Counted from the stretch's first letter, positions 7,553-15,828 are shown. The stretch: 64,000 nucleotides of DNA from Paracoccus sp. JM45 (GCF_003590715.1 NZ_QQVY01000011.1:18480-82479); one strand, 5' to 3'. Made by a program: numbers and translations. Notes: a model not told the origin generated them from the letters alone.

Positions 7553-9016
7553 ATGGCAATGACGCCCGAACGCACCGAACTGGCCCCCGGTCTGGACATC
7601 AGCAGGCTGGTCTGCGGGCTGTGGCAGGTGGCCGACCTTGAAAAGGACGGCACGCTGTTGGACCCTGTGATTGCCGCTGACAGCCTTGCGGCTTATGTGC
7701 GCGACGGTTTCGACAGCTTCGATATGGCCGACCATTACGGATCGGCCGAGGTGATCACCGGCGAATTGACCTCGCGCAGCGACACGCCTGATACCGTTCG
7801 CGCTTTTACCAAGTGGTGCCCCGAACCCGGCCCCATGACCGCCGAAATCGTGCGGGCAGGGGTGCAGGACCGTCTTGACCGCCTGCGGACCCCCAAGGTC
7901 GATCTGCTGCAATTCCATTGGTGGAGCTTTGACGACCCTCGCTGGCTGGACGCCCTGCGCCAGCTGCAGGCATTGCAGGCCGAAGGTCTGATCGGGGCCA
8001 TCGGCGTGACCAATTTCGACGCCATCCACCTTGAGGTGGCGCTGGCCGAGGGCATTCCGATTGTGTCCAACCAGGTGTCGTTTTCGCTGGTTGACCGTCG
8101 CGCTGCGGGGGATCTGACGGCGCTTTGTGCCAGATGGGGCGTGCGCCTGCTGGCCTATGGCACGCTGTCGGGGGGCTTTTTGTCGTCGCGCTGGCTGGGC
8201 AAACCGGAACCCGTCGATATCCCCGATTGGAGCCGGATGAAATACAAACGCTTTATCGATCAGGCAGGCGGCTGGGATGCCTTCCAGACCCTGCTGGGGG
8301 CTGCGGACCGGATCGCCCGCAAGCATGGCGTGTCCCTTTCCAATGTCGCCAGCCGCTGGGTGCTGGAACAGCCTGCCGTTGCTGCCACCATTATTGGCGC
8401 AAGAATTTCGGAAAGCGAACATCGCGCTGACAATCTGAACGTCTTCGGTTTTGCGCTGGATGCCAATGATCACGCCCTGTTGGAGGCGGCCTTTGCGGGT
8501 ATGCCGATGATTGCGGGCGATTGCGGCGATGAATACCGCAAGCCGCCCTTCCTGACCGCCTCGGGTGATTTAAGCCACCATCTGAGCGCCATCGCGCCGG
8601 TCTATCCGGCCAGCCCCAATGCCGCTTTGCCTGATCGTGCATGGGTGCTGACCCACAGCAAATGGGAACCTATTGCCGGATACTGTCGTGCCATGCGGGT
8701 CGGCAACAGGGTGCTGGTATCGGGCACCACGGCGACGCATGGGGATGACCATGCCGTTGCGCCGCAGAATGCCGCGGCGCAGGCGACCTATGTTCTGGAC
8801 AAGATCGTGGCGGCGGTCCGTGCCCATGGCGGTGGCCCCGAACATATCGTCCGTACCCGCGTCTATCTGACCGATATCGACGATTGCGAGGCTGTGGCCC
8901 GCGTCCACGGGCGCTTTTTCGGTGAGGTCCAACCGGCAAACACCCTGTTGCAGGTCGCAGCCCTTGCCGGCCCCTATAAGGTGGAAATAGAGGCCGAGGC
9001 CGTTATTCCCGACTAA
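7553..9016 (+). CDS. Aldo/keto reductase fused to a Rid-family (RidA/YjgF) domain
   Basis: A 487-residue two-domain protein. Residues 1 to about 320 are an aldo/keto reductase with an intact tetrad: Asp and Tyr in FDMADHYGS, Lys in AFTKWCPE, His in LLQFHWWS. Residues from about 360 to 487 are a Rid-family fold, with HIVRTRVYLTDIDDCEAV and the closing VEIEAEAVIPD. In RidA the catalytic Arg sits in a PARS motif; here it reads PANT (Asn463), so classical enamine/imine deaminase activity is unlikely and the domain is closer to the Arg-lacking Rid groups. The ATG at 7553 has GAAGGA upstream. It ends the Liv operon and overlaps macB convergently by 14 bp. Fusion to a reductase suggests handling of an imine or carbonyl intermediate. 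Confidence 0.88.
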   Translation: MAMTPERTELAPGLDISRLVCGLWQVADLEKDGTLLDPVIAADSLAAYVRDGFDSFDMADHYGSAEVITGELTSRSDTPDTVRAFTKWCPEPGPMTAEIVRAGVQDRLDRLRTPKVDLLQFHWWSFDDPRWLDALRQLQALQAEGLIGAIGVTNFDAIHLEVALAEGIPIVSNQVSFSLVDRRAAGDLTALCARWGVRLLAYGTLSGGFLSSRWLGKPEPVDIPDWSRMKYKRFIDQAGGWDAFQTLLGAADRIARKHGVSLSNVASRWVLEQPAVAATIIGARISESEHRADNLNVFGFALDANDHALLEAAFAGMPMIAGDCGDEYRKPPFLTASGDLSHHLSAIAPVYPASPNAALPDRAWVLTHSKWEPIAGYCRAMRVGNRVLVSGTTATHGDDHAVAPQNAAAQATYVLDKIVAAVRAHGGGPEHIVRTRVYLTDIDDCEAVARVHGRFFGEVQPANTLLQVAALAGPYKVEIEAEAVIPD

Positions 9017-10949
9017 GCGCCACCACCGGATCAAGCCGCGCGGCGGATCGGGCGGGTAGAAAGCCGAAGGTGATGCCGATCAGGGTCGATGACAGGAAGG
9101 CCGCCACGATCGACAATGTCGAAAAGCTGATCCTGACGCTGTCGGACAGGGTGGCGGCCAAAGTGCCGCTGCCCCATGCAAAGGCGATGCCCAGAACGCC
9201 GCCGATCAGACAGACCAGCACAGATTCGATCAGGAATTGCGACACGATATCCATGCGCCTTGCGCCGATGGCGATGCGGACGCCGATCTCTTTCGTGCGT
9301 TCGGTCACAGAGACAAGCATGATGTTCATGACACCGATGCCACCGACCGCCAGCGAAATCACCGCAATCACCCCGACCAGCAGCGTCATGGTCTGCGTGG
9401 TGGCAGACAGGGTTTCACGGATGGAATCGCTGTTTTGCGTAAAGAAATCGGTGACCCCGTGGCGCGACAACAGCAGGGCGCTGATCTGCGCCTGTGCCGC
9501 ATCGGTTTCGAAACCGTTCGCCACCTGAACCTCGATCGAGGACAGATAGCCTTGGCCCGACACCCGCGACATGACCGTGGTATAGGGCATCCAGACGTTC
9601 AGCGACTCGGGGCCGAAGCTGGCACCACTGGACCGCACCACGCCGATGATCCGCACCGGAACCTGCCCCAGATGCAGCACCTGACCCAAAGGATCGACGC
9701 CATCATCGAAGAAGGTGTCGCGCGTATCCTCGTCAATGATTGCGGCTTGTGTGCGCGTGGCGACATCATCGGCGTCGAACAGGGTGCCTGCCACGGTCAG
9801 ATAGGAATGGGCATCGAAATAATCGTTGACCACGCCATTGATCTGCACGGTCGCTTCGGCGCTGCCATGGCGCGCCGTCGCGCTGGAGGACACGGCAGGC
9901 GACACCCCTTTGGCATAATCGGCCAGTGCAAGGGCATCGGCATCGGATGGCACCAGCGTTTCGATCCGGTCGGCATCACGTCGTCCGAAGCCCGATCCCG
10001 CGCGGATGGTGATCGTATTCGTGCCAAGCGATGAAATGTTTTCCAGCACTTTTTGCTGGCTTCCCGTTCCCAATGCCACCACCAGCACGACCGATGCGAT
10101 ACCGATGATAATCCCCAGCATGGTCAGAAAACTGCGAATCCGGTGCGCCATCATGGCAATCAGCGCCATATTCAACGCCTCGGACAGGCGGGACAAGGCA
10201 GCAAAGCGTGACGGTTTGGCGTCGGGTGATTGGCGTGGCGCGGCAGCGAGGGATTTATAGCCGCTGTCGGACAGGATTTTGCCGTCGCTGATTTCGATGG
10301 TGCGATGCGCGTGGGCGGCCACCTTGGGGTCATGGGTGACCATGATGATCGTATGGCCCTGACGGTTCAGGTCCAGCAACAGCTCGATCAGCTCGGCCGA
10401 GCTTTTGCTGTCCAGCGCGCCGGTGGGTTCGTCGGCCAGAATGACCTCTCCGCCATTCATCAGGGCGCGGGCGACGGAAACACGCTGTTGCTGACCGCCA
10501 GACAATTCGGATGGCTTGTGATCCAGACGGCTTTCCAGCCCCAACCGCGTCAGCAGATCGCGGGCGCGTTTGCGGCGGATGTCGCGGGGGATACCGGCAT
10601 AGATGGCCGGAACCTCGACGTTGCCGACCGCATCCAGATCGCCAAGCAACTGGTATCGCTGGAAGATGAAACCGAAGCGTTCACGCCGCAGTTCGGCCTG
10701 CGTGTCGGGTTCCAGCTGGGATACATCGCGCCCGTCGAAATGGTAATCGCCGCTGGTGGGGCGGTCCAGACAGCCCATGATATTCATCAGCGTCGATTTC
10801 CCCGACCCCGATTGCCCGATGATGGCGACCATTTCGCCGGGCCAGATGTCCAGATCGACATCGCGCAACGGCGTGACGGTTTCGCTGCCTGCGGTAAAGC
10901 TGCGGGTAATGTTGCGGATGCTGATGATGGGGCGGGGCGCGCTGTCCAT
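9003..10949 (-). CDS. MacB-type ABC transporter, fused ATPase and permease
   Basis: At 648 residues this has the full MacB layout. An N-terminal ATPase has Walker A GQSGSGKST at 45-53, signature [15 protein letters not shown] and Walker B VILADEPTGALD. A membrane helix near residue 275 (FLTMLGIIIGIASVVLVVAL) leads into a large periplasmic domain, and three C-terminal helices end the protein (FtsX/MacB-type MNIMLVSVTERTKEIGVRIA). MacB works by mechanotransmission with MacA and an outer-membrane TolC channel to expel periplasmic substrates such as macrolides, peptides or lipids. It starts 2 bp after the MacA-like gene. No TolC gene is nearby. Given the neighbouring stress genes, export of an envelope-damaging compound is plausible. 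Confidence 0.9.
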   Translation of the reverse strand: MDSAPRPIISIRNITRSFTAGSETVTPLRDVDLDIWPGEMVAIIGQSGSGKSTLMNIMGCLDRPTSGDYHFDGRDVSQLEPDTQAELRRERFGFIFQRYQLLGDLDAVGNVEVPAIYAGIPRDIRRKRARDLLTRLGLESRLDHKPSELSGGQQQRVSVARALMNGGEVILADEPTGALDSKSSAELIELLLDLNRQGHTIIMVTHDPKVAAHAHRTIEISDGKILSDSGYKSLAAAPRQSPDAKPSRFAALSRLSEALNMALIAMMAHRIRSFLTMLGIIIGIASVVLVVALGTGSQQKVLENISSLGTNTITIRAGSGFGRRDADRIETLVPSDADALALADYAKGVSPAVSSSATARHGSAEATVQINGVVNDYFDAHSYLTVAGTLFDADDVATRTQAAIIDEDTRDTFFDDGVDPLGQVLHLGQVPVRIIGVVRSSGASFGPESLNVWMPYTTVMSRVSGQGYLSSIEVQVANGFETDAAQAQISALLLSRHGVTDFFTQNSDSIRETLSATTQTMTLLVGVIAVISLAVGGIGVMNIMLVSVTERTKEIGVRIAIGARRMDIVSQFLIESVLVCLIGGVLGIAFAWGSGTLAATLSDSVRISFSTLSIVAAFLSSTLIGITFGFLPARSAARLDPVVALSRE

Positions 10950-10951
10950 GG

Positions 10952-12121
10952 TCAGAACATCGGCGGGCCCATACGGCCCCCGTCGCTGGCTTTGGGTTTG
11001 GTGGCCACGGTGGTGCCGGTGATAACCAGATCACCCTGCGCCACGCCGTCGCTGATTTCGGCAGTCAGACGGTTGTCCAGCCCGACGGTAACCGACCGGT
11101 GGTCTATGCCACCGGTGGCGGGGTCCAGCACATCGACATAGGTGCCGCCCGGATCACGCTTGATCGCGGCGGATGGCACGGTCAGCACATCGTCGGCGCG
11201 GGCCAGTTCGATGCTGACTTCGGCGGTCATACCGATACGCAGCTTGCCGTCGGGGTTCGCGACCTCCAACAACCCGTTGTAATAGATTGCACTGTCCGAG
11301 GAGATGGTGTCGCTTTCCTCGATTTCCGTCGGTGCAGGTTCGATATCACGCACCACGGCGTGAAAGGGGGTATCGGCGGCGCCAAGTGTGGTGAAGGTGA
11401 CGTTCTGGTCCTTGGCGACATTCATCACATCCGCCTCGGAGATTTCGGCCTTGACCAGCATGGTGGACAGATCGGCGATCTTGACGATGGTGGGGGCCGA
11501 TTGGGTGGCGTTGACGGTCTGTCCTTCCTGCACGACGACCGCAACGACCGTTCCATCAATGGGGGCGGTGATGCGGGTGCGTTCCAGCGCGACCTTGGCG
11601 CTGGAAACCGTCACCTCGGCGCTGGATTTCTGCGCCTCTAGTGCGTCCAGATCGGCGGTATAGACCGCGACATTCGCCGCCGCCGTATCTACGGTTTCCT
11701 GGGTCGAGATATTCTGTTTGCCCAGTTCCTGATACCGCGTCAGCGTGATGCGGGCCTGTGACAGCGTGGCAGCCTTGGCGGCAATCTGTGCGGTGATATT
11801 GGCAAGATCGGCATCGGCCTGCAGCACGGTGTTCTGCTGGTCCTGTGAATCGATCTGGGCAATCAGATCACCGGCCTTGACCTGATCGCCAAGCGCGACT
11901 GCAAGTGTTTCGATCTGCCCCGAGGCACGCGCCCCGACGCTGACCAGCTGTGACGCCTCTAGCATGCCGGATGCCAGAACGGTTTCAGCAACCGATCCCC
12001 GTTCGACACGGGCCGTGACAGGGGTAGTGAGGTTATCGTCCCCGTTGAATTTCATCCAGCCGAGGTCTAGTCCCGACAGGATCACAACAACGGCCAGAAT
12101 ATGGATCTTGCGTAATTTCAT
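10952..12121 (-). CDS. MacA-like periplasmic adaptor subunit
   Basis: A 389-residue membrane-fusion protein with an N-terminal signal anchor (HILAVVVILSGLDLGWM). It has a split biotinyl-lipoyl domain (VSVGARASGQIETLAVALGD and RITAPIDGTVVAVVVQEGQ) around a helical hairpin of about residues 95-165 rich in Ala, Gln and Leu, then beta-barrel and membrane-proximal domains. It bridges MacB to a TolC-like channel. The gene lies directly upstream of macB in the same operon. The C-terminal tail KASDGGRMGPPMF is low complexity. Downstream of the preceding small gene there is a hairpin (12151-12174), which may set the level of macAB relative to the upstream secreted proteins. Confidence 0.9.
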   Translation of the reverse strand: MKLRKIHILAVVVILSGLDLGWMKFNGDDNLTTPVTARVERGSVAETVLASGMLEASQLVSVGARASGQIETLAVALGDQVKAGDLIAQIDSQDQQNTVLQADADLANITAQIAAKAATLSQARITLTRYQELGKQNISTQETVDTAAANVAVYTADLDALEAQKSSAEVTVSSAKVALERTRITAPIDGTVVAVVVQEGQTVNATQSAPTIVKIADLSTMLVKAEISEADVMNVAKDQNVTFTTLGAADTPFHAVVRDIEPAPTEIEESDTISSDSAIYYNGLLEVANPDGKLRIGMTAEVSIELARADDVLTVPSAAIKRDPGGTYVDVLDPATGGIDHRSVTVGLDNRLTAEISDGVAQGDLVITGTTVATKPKASDGGRMGPPMF

Positions 12122-12150
12122 CGGGAAGGCTCTCTGACTGAGGTAGGGGG

Positions 12151-12174
12151 CCCGAACGACAGGTGCCGTTCGGG
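12151..12174 (-). terminator. Hairpin between small secreted protein gene and macA
   Basis: CCCGAACG (12151-12158) pairs perfectly with CGTTCGGG (12167-12174) across an 8-nt loop. It lies just after the stop of the 12183-12665 gene on the minus strand and before macA. There is no U-tract, so it may be an mRNA-stabilising or attenuating hairpin and not a full terminator. Confidence 0.45.
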
Positions 12175-12182
12175 ATATCGGA

Positions 12183-12665
12183 TCAGTTTCTAAAGCTGCT
12201 CATCAGGCCCAGAACGGTGACGATGCGCTTGGTGTTGCTGTCGACCAGAACCAGATGGTCATCAACCGAACGATATTCCTGACCACGCGGCGCGGGTCCG
12301 AATTTGCTGTGGTCATTGCGCGTCACCCGCGGACCATTGGCACCGTTCGCACCGCGCGAGGGGGCCTTATGCGCCTCGGCCTTTGCATCCTGGTGCGGGG
12401 CCACCTGCTGGCTGCGGCTTGGCTGGGCAGGGGTCGGTTGCGCGCGGCTTTGCTGCGCGGGGGCTGCGCGGCTAGGGGCCTTTTTGTCGGCTTTATCGGC
12501 ATCTTTATGGTCGGAATGCTGGTCGCGTTGGTTGCCCTGCGTTTCTTGCTGGGTGCAGTGCTGGTCGCGGCCGCATTCATCGCTTTTCGGGCCATCGGCA
12601 AAGGCCGCGGGAACGGTGCTGAAGCTTAGGGCGATGGCGGTGGCAAGAAGGGTGGTACGACGCAT
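12183..12665 (-). CDS. Small secreted low-complexity protein with C-terminal RcnB/DUF1236-like segment
   Basis: About 160 residues. A signal peptide (MRRTTLLATAIALSFSTVPAAFA) is followed by a Cys-pair motif ECGRDQHCTQQ, a long hydrophilic Ala/Gln/Ser/Pro/Lys-rich linker, and a C-terminus (EYRSVDDHLVLVDSNTKRIV) that resembles the end of RcnB or DUF1236-type periplasmic proteins. I use the ATG at 12665, which begins the signal peptide; an ATG four codons earlier at 12677 is also possible. The signal peptide and CTQQ motif match those of the next gene (12719-13057), so the two are diverged paralogues. Its role is unknown. Position next to macAB, a Spy-like gene and a two-component system suggests an envelope function. 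Confidence 0.7.
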   Translation of the reverse strand: MRRTTLLATAIALSFSTVPAAFADGPKSDECGRDQHCTQQETQGNQRDQHSDHKDADKADKKAPSRAAPAQQSRAQPTPAQPSRSQQVAPHQDAKAEAHKAPSRGANGANGPRVTRNDHSKFGPAPRGQEYRSVDDHLVLVDSNTKRIVTVLGLMSSFRN

Positions 12666-12718
12666 GGTATGTTCCATTTTCTTTGTTAAGCAGGTTTTCG
12701 TTACAGCGCTTGAAACGC

Positions 12719-13057
12719 TTATTTCTTCACGTCGTCCGGAGTGCCGGGGATATGCTTGGGCTGGGTCTGCTGCGCGTTGCTGTTGGTTTGCTGGGTGCGC
12801 GTCGTTGTGGTGGTGGTCGTAGTTTTAGGCGTCGAAGTGGTGGTGCGGCTGGATTGCGAATGGGTGGTCGGGGCTGCTTTGGTCGTGGTCGACTGGCTGC
12901 GGGTCGTCTGCGCGGGCGACTTGGTTTGCTGCTGTTGCTGCGTGCAATGTGCCTGACCGCGGTCGCAATCGGCGGTTTTGGTGCCCGCGGCAAAGGTCGC
13001 GGGAACAGCGGTGAAGGTCAGGGCAGCGGCGGTGGCCAGAAGGGTCAGGTAACGCAT
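12719..13057 (-). CDS. Small secreted Thr/Gln-rich protein
   Basis: A 112-residue protein of unknown function. It has a signal peptide (MRYLTLLATAAALTFTAVPATFA), then DCDRGQAHCTQQQQQ, a Thr/Ser/Gln-rich stretch with an eight-threonine run, and a C-terminus PGTPDDVKK. The signal peptide and Cys-pair motif align with the gene at 12183-12665, but the C-terminal VDSNTKRIV-type segment is missing, so this may be a shortened or diverged copy. The two Cys could form a disulfide in the periplasm. Thr-rich low complexity makes homology searches unreliable. It lies in the same orientation as the Spy-like gene upstream. Confidence 0.65.
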   Translation of the reverse strand: MRYLTLLATAAALTFTAVPATFAAGTKTADCDRGQAHCTQQQQQTKSPAQTTRSQSTTTKAAPTTHSQSSRTTTSTPKTTTTTTTTRTQQTNSNAQQTQPKHIPGTPDDVKK

Positions 13058-13117
13058 GTGATATATCCTTGTTCTTTTATCGTAAGTTTATCTTGATCCC
13101 CCGAGGGGACCCGCAAA

Positions 13118-13636
13118 TCAGCCGTTATTAGCGTGTGCGGGGCGTCCGCCATGGGGTGGCTTTGGCATCGATGCCTCGGCTTTGGTCAGGCGGTCGATCT
13201 GTTCGGGCGACAGGCTGGTGCGGATGCTTCGGGCCGCGCGCTTCAGTTCAGCCGCTTGTGGCGTGCCCTGAAGGGGACCTTCGGCAAGCATTTCCGCCAA
13301 CAACGGGCGCTGTCCGTCAGCGGCATGCGGGCGTTGGGCCTGCGTGTCGCGATTATCGCTGCGGGTGGGGGCATTGCTGCCATTGGCGTCCGGCCGACGG
13401 GGCTGGGCTTGCAACAGCGCGTTGCGGTAATCCTGCCAGACGGCACGTTGGGTCCGATCAAGATGCAGATCGCCCTCGACCGAGGCCAGCATCTTCGCGA
13501 TCGGACCATCGCCATTCTGACGCTGGCCCGCGGGTGCGGTGTTCTGGGCATAACGGTCGCCGTTCTGGGCCATGGCGGGAACAACACCCGATACCATGGT
13601 CAGGGCGACCAACCCCGTGATAATCTTGTTGCGCAT
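13118..13636 (-). CDS. Spy/LTXXQ-like periplasmic protein
   Basis: A 172-residue exported protein. The signal peptide MRNKIITGLVALTMVSGVVPAMA is followed by a hydrophilic region with helical segments: EGDLHLDRTQRAVWQDYRNALLQ and RSIRTSLSPEQIDRLTKAEA. The second repeats the LTPEQ-type motif of Spy/CpxP stress proteins, with Ser in place of Thr. The C-terminus is Pro/His-rich (PKPPHGGRPAHANNG), which could bind metal. It is the first gene of the minus-strand group and faces the response-regulator gene across a 213-bp region with a long inverted repeat. By analogy with CpxP/Spy it may buffer envelope stress or modulate the sensor kinase. The family assignment is tentative. Confidence 0.65.
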   Translation of the reverse strand: MRNKIITGLVALTMVSGVVPAMAQNGDRYAQNTAPAGQRQNGDGPIAKMLASVEGDLHLDRTQRAVWQDYRNALLQAQPRRPDANGSNAPTRSDNRDTQAQRPHAADGQRPLLAEMLAEGPLQGTPQAAELKRAARSIRTSLSPEQIDRLTKAEASMPKPPHGGRPAHANNG

Positions 13637-13743
13637 CGCGTATTCCTTTCGCGTCTTGCAGTCTTCGGTGATCTATATGGACCCACGATATGTCCCGACT
13701 AGGTCCGGCACGTATCGAAAGGTTTCTGCATGGGGGAAAGTTG

Positions 13744-13784
13744 TGTCTGAATGTTTCCGGCCCGCTGGCGGCAACATTCGGACA
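13744..13784. promoter_or_regulatory. Long inverted repeat between Spy-like gene and response-regulator gene
   Basis: TGTCTGAATGTT (13744-13755) and AACATTCGGACA (13773-13784) are complementary at 11 of 12 positions across a 17-bp GC-rich spacer. It lies in the divergent promoter region of a two-component operon and its likely target genes. It could be the response-regulator operator, or a hairpin in one of the leaders. Confidence 0.45.
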
Positions 13785-13849
13785 TAAAACTATCTGCTGC
13801 ACAGGGCATTGCGGGGCTATAGTCTGGGCATGAAAAGGATCTGACCCCT

Positions 13850-14575
13850 ATGCCGAACGCCCCCTCTATCCTGATTGTCGATGACGACCACGAGATCCGG
13901 ACCCTGCTTGCCCGCTATCTAACGGGGCAACAGTTCAGGGTCCAATCTGCCGCCAACCGGCGCGAATGCGATGCCTGTATTGCCCAGAGCCTGCCTGATC
14001 TGGTGGTGCTGGATGTCATGCTGCCCGATGGATCGGGACTGGAAATCTGCCGCACCCTGCGTACCCATCATCCCCATCTGCCGATCATCATGCTGACGGC
14101 CCTGAAAGAGGATGTGGACCGCATCATCGGACTGGAAATCGGGGCCGATGACTATCTGGGCAAACCCTTCAACCCGCGCGAACTGGTCGCCCGTATCAAG
14201 GCCGTCCTGCGCCGTGCTGTCATGGATGAACCTGTCCTTGAACTGGCCCACAGCTATGACATGGGCGGTTTCGCAGTCAATCTGGAAGCCCGCAGTGTGA
14301 CCGACCCCGAGGGCGAGGAGGTCGAGCTGACCGGTGCAGAATTCGACCTGCTGCGCGTCTTTCTGGACCGTCCGGGGCGGTTGTTGTCGCGTGACCAGTT
14401 GCTGGATCTGACCAAGGGCCGCAACCGCGATCCGTTGGACCGGTCGATCGACGTGCTGATCAGCCGGCTGCGTCGCAAACTGAACGAAAAGGTTGACGAA
14501 CCGGCGTTCCGCACTGTTCGCAACGGTGGCTATCAACTGGCGCTGCCCGTCGTTCCGCAGGCCCGCGCCAGATGA
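13850..14575 (+). CDS. OmpR-family response regulator
   Basis: A 241-residue regulator. The receiver domain has acidic residues D11-D13, phospho-acceptor D55 in VVLDVMLPDGSG, the conserved Thr in IIMLTALKED and Lys in DDYLGKPFNP. The C-terminal winged helix (ELTGAEFDLLRVFLDRPGRL, DVLISRLRRKL, RTVRNGGYQL) is of the OmpR/PhoB type. It overlaps the sensor-kinase gene by 4 bp. The ATG at 13850 has AAAAGGA upstream. It probably controls the divergent Spy-like, small secreted and macAB genes, and itself. In alphaproteobacteria such OmpR/EnvZ-like pairs often respond to envelope or peptide stress. Confidence 0.93.
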   Translation: MPNAPSILIVDDDHEIRTLLARYLTGQQFRVQSAANRRECDACIAQSLPDLVVLDVMLPDGSGLEICRTLRTHHPHLPIIMLTALKEDVDRIIGLEIGADDYLGKPFNPRELVARIKAVLRRAVMDEPVLELAHSYDMGGFAVNLEARSVTDPEGEEVELTGAEFDLLRVFLDRPGRLLSRDQLLDLTKGRNRDPLDRSIDVLISRLRRKLNEKVDEPAFRTVRNGGYQLALPVVPQARAR

Positions 14576-15828
14576 TTTCCCTGCGCGCCCGTATCGCCAT
14601 CCTGCTGATCTCGGCCATTCTGACGGTGGTCGGGCTGGCGACACTAGCGGCCAGCCGCGCGTTGCAGCCGCCCGATCCGCAAACCTCGATCGTGCCGATT
14701 TCACAGCAGCTGGGGGTGATGACACGTCTGGCACGGGACAATCCGCAAGCGTTGCTAGATGCCGGCGGACAGATCGCCGACGGACCCTTGCGCGGCCAGC
14801 CCGATGAACGTCTGACAGTTGCATTGAACATGGCGCTGGTCAGCACGGGCAATGCGGATGCGGTACAAGTGATCAAGGCCACCGAAGGGGCGGCCACCTC
14901 TGTTTCCATCGATCTGGGGGACGGACGCTGGATGATCACACCCGTGCCCAACCGGATGCCGCCGGATGATGGCTGGATGATCTTCTCGATCTGGATTGCG
15001 GTGATTATCATCGGCTCAGCGGTGATATCGCTTTACGCGGCGCAGCGTCTGTCGCGGCCCTTGCAGCTGTTGCAGCAATTGTCGGGGCGCGTCGGGCCGG
15101 ATGGCACATTGGAACATATCCCCGAAATCGGCCCTGCCGAAATCCGCGCAACCGCCAGCGCATTGAACCGTCTTTCCGAAGAATTGCGTCAGGCCGTGGA
15201 AAGCCGCATCCGTCTGGTGGCAGCCGCGGGGCACGATCTGCGCACGCCGATGACACGTATGCGCCTGCGTGCCGAATTCATTCCCGATGACGAGGAACGC
15301 GACAAATGGCTGGCCGATCTGGAGGAGCTGGACATGATCGCCGACAGCGCCATCCGGCTGGCCCGCGAAGAGGTCAGCCGCGACGGTCAGGAACCGCTGC
15401 GACTGGATCTGCTGTTGCAGGATATTGTCGACGAACTTCACGAGATGCACCAGAAGGTCCAGATACTTGATATGCTGCCCCTGAAGGTGCAGGCGGGACC
15501 GCTGGCGTTGAAGCGCGCCCTGCGAAACCTGATCCTGAACGCCGCCACCCATGGCGGTGGTGCAAGGATTACCCTGCGACGTGACGGCGACGATGCGGTC
15601 GTGACCATCATTGACGACGGCGAAGGTATTCCCCCCGATCTGCTGGGGCAGGTGTTCGAACCGTTCTTCCGCGCCGATCCGGCCCGTCGCAAAACCATCC
15701 CCGGCGCGGGCCTTGGCCTTGCCATCGCGCGTGAAATCGTCACCCGCTTCGGCGGCAAGATCAGCATCAGCAACCGCGATTCAAAGGGGCTGTTGCAGCA
15801 GATCAGGCTGACAGCCTCGGGGGAATAG
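14572..15828 (+). CDS. Sensor histidine kinase (EnvZ-like)
   Basis: A 418-residue membrane kinase. Helix 1 is at about residues 8-28, a periplasmic sensor of about 105 residues follows, and helix 2 is at about 135-156. The HAMP segment begins AQRLSRPLQLLQQL. The HisKA domain has phospho-His221 in AAAGHDLRTPMTRMR. The ATPase domain shows the N box (NLILNAATHGGG), G1 (DDGEGIP), F box (FEPFFR) and G2 (GAGLGLAIAREI). All catalytic parts are present. It is translationally coupled to its response regulator. The periplasmic domain has no recognisable sensor family, so the signal is unknown; the Spy-like neighbour suggests envelope state. Confidence 0.93.
   Translation: MISLRARIAILLISAILTVVGLATLAASRALQPPDPQTSIVPISQQLGVMTRLARDNPQALLDAGGQIADGPLRGQPDERLTVALNMALVSTGNADAVQVIKATEGAATSVSIDLGDGRWMITPVPNRMPPDDGWMIFSIWIAVIIIGSAVISLYAAQRLSRPLQLLQQLSGRVGPDGTLEHIPEIGPAEIRATASALNRLSEELRQAVESRIRLVAAAGHDLRTPMTRMRLRAEFIPDDEERDKWLADLEELDMIADSAIRLAREEVSRDGQEPLRLDLLLQDIVDELHEMHQKVQILDMLPLKVQAGPLALKRALRNLILNAATHGGGARITLRRDGDDAVVTIIDDGEGIPPDLLGQVFEPFFRADPARRKTIPGAGLGLAIAREIVTRFGGKISISNRDSKGLLQQIRLTASGE

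Noticed and set aside
7286..8473. Minus-strand frame of 395 codons opposite the LivM and reductase genes
   Set aside because: Antisense shadow; the plus-strand genes have motifs and proper start sites, and this frame has no recognisable domain.
12741..12956. Apparent simple-sequence repeat or CRISPR-like tract
   Set aside because: The repetition is the Thr/Gln codon bias of a secreted low-complexity protein. There are no regular repeats with unique spacers.
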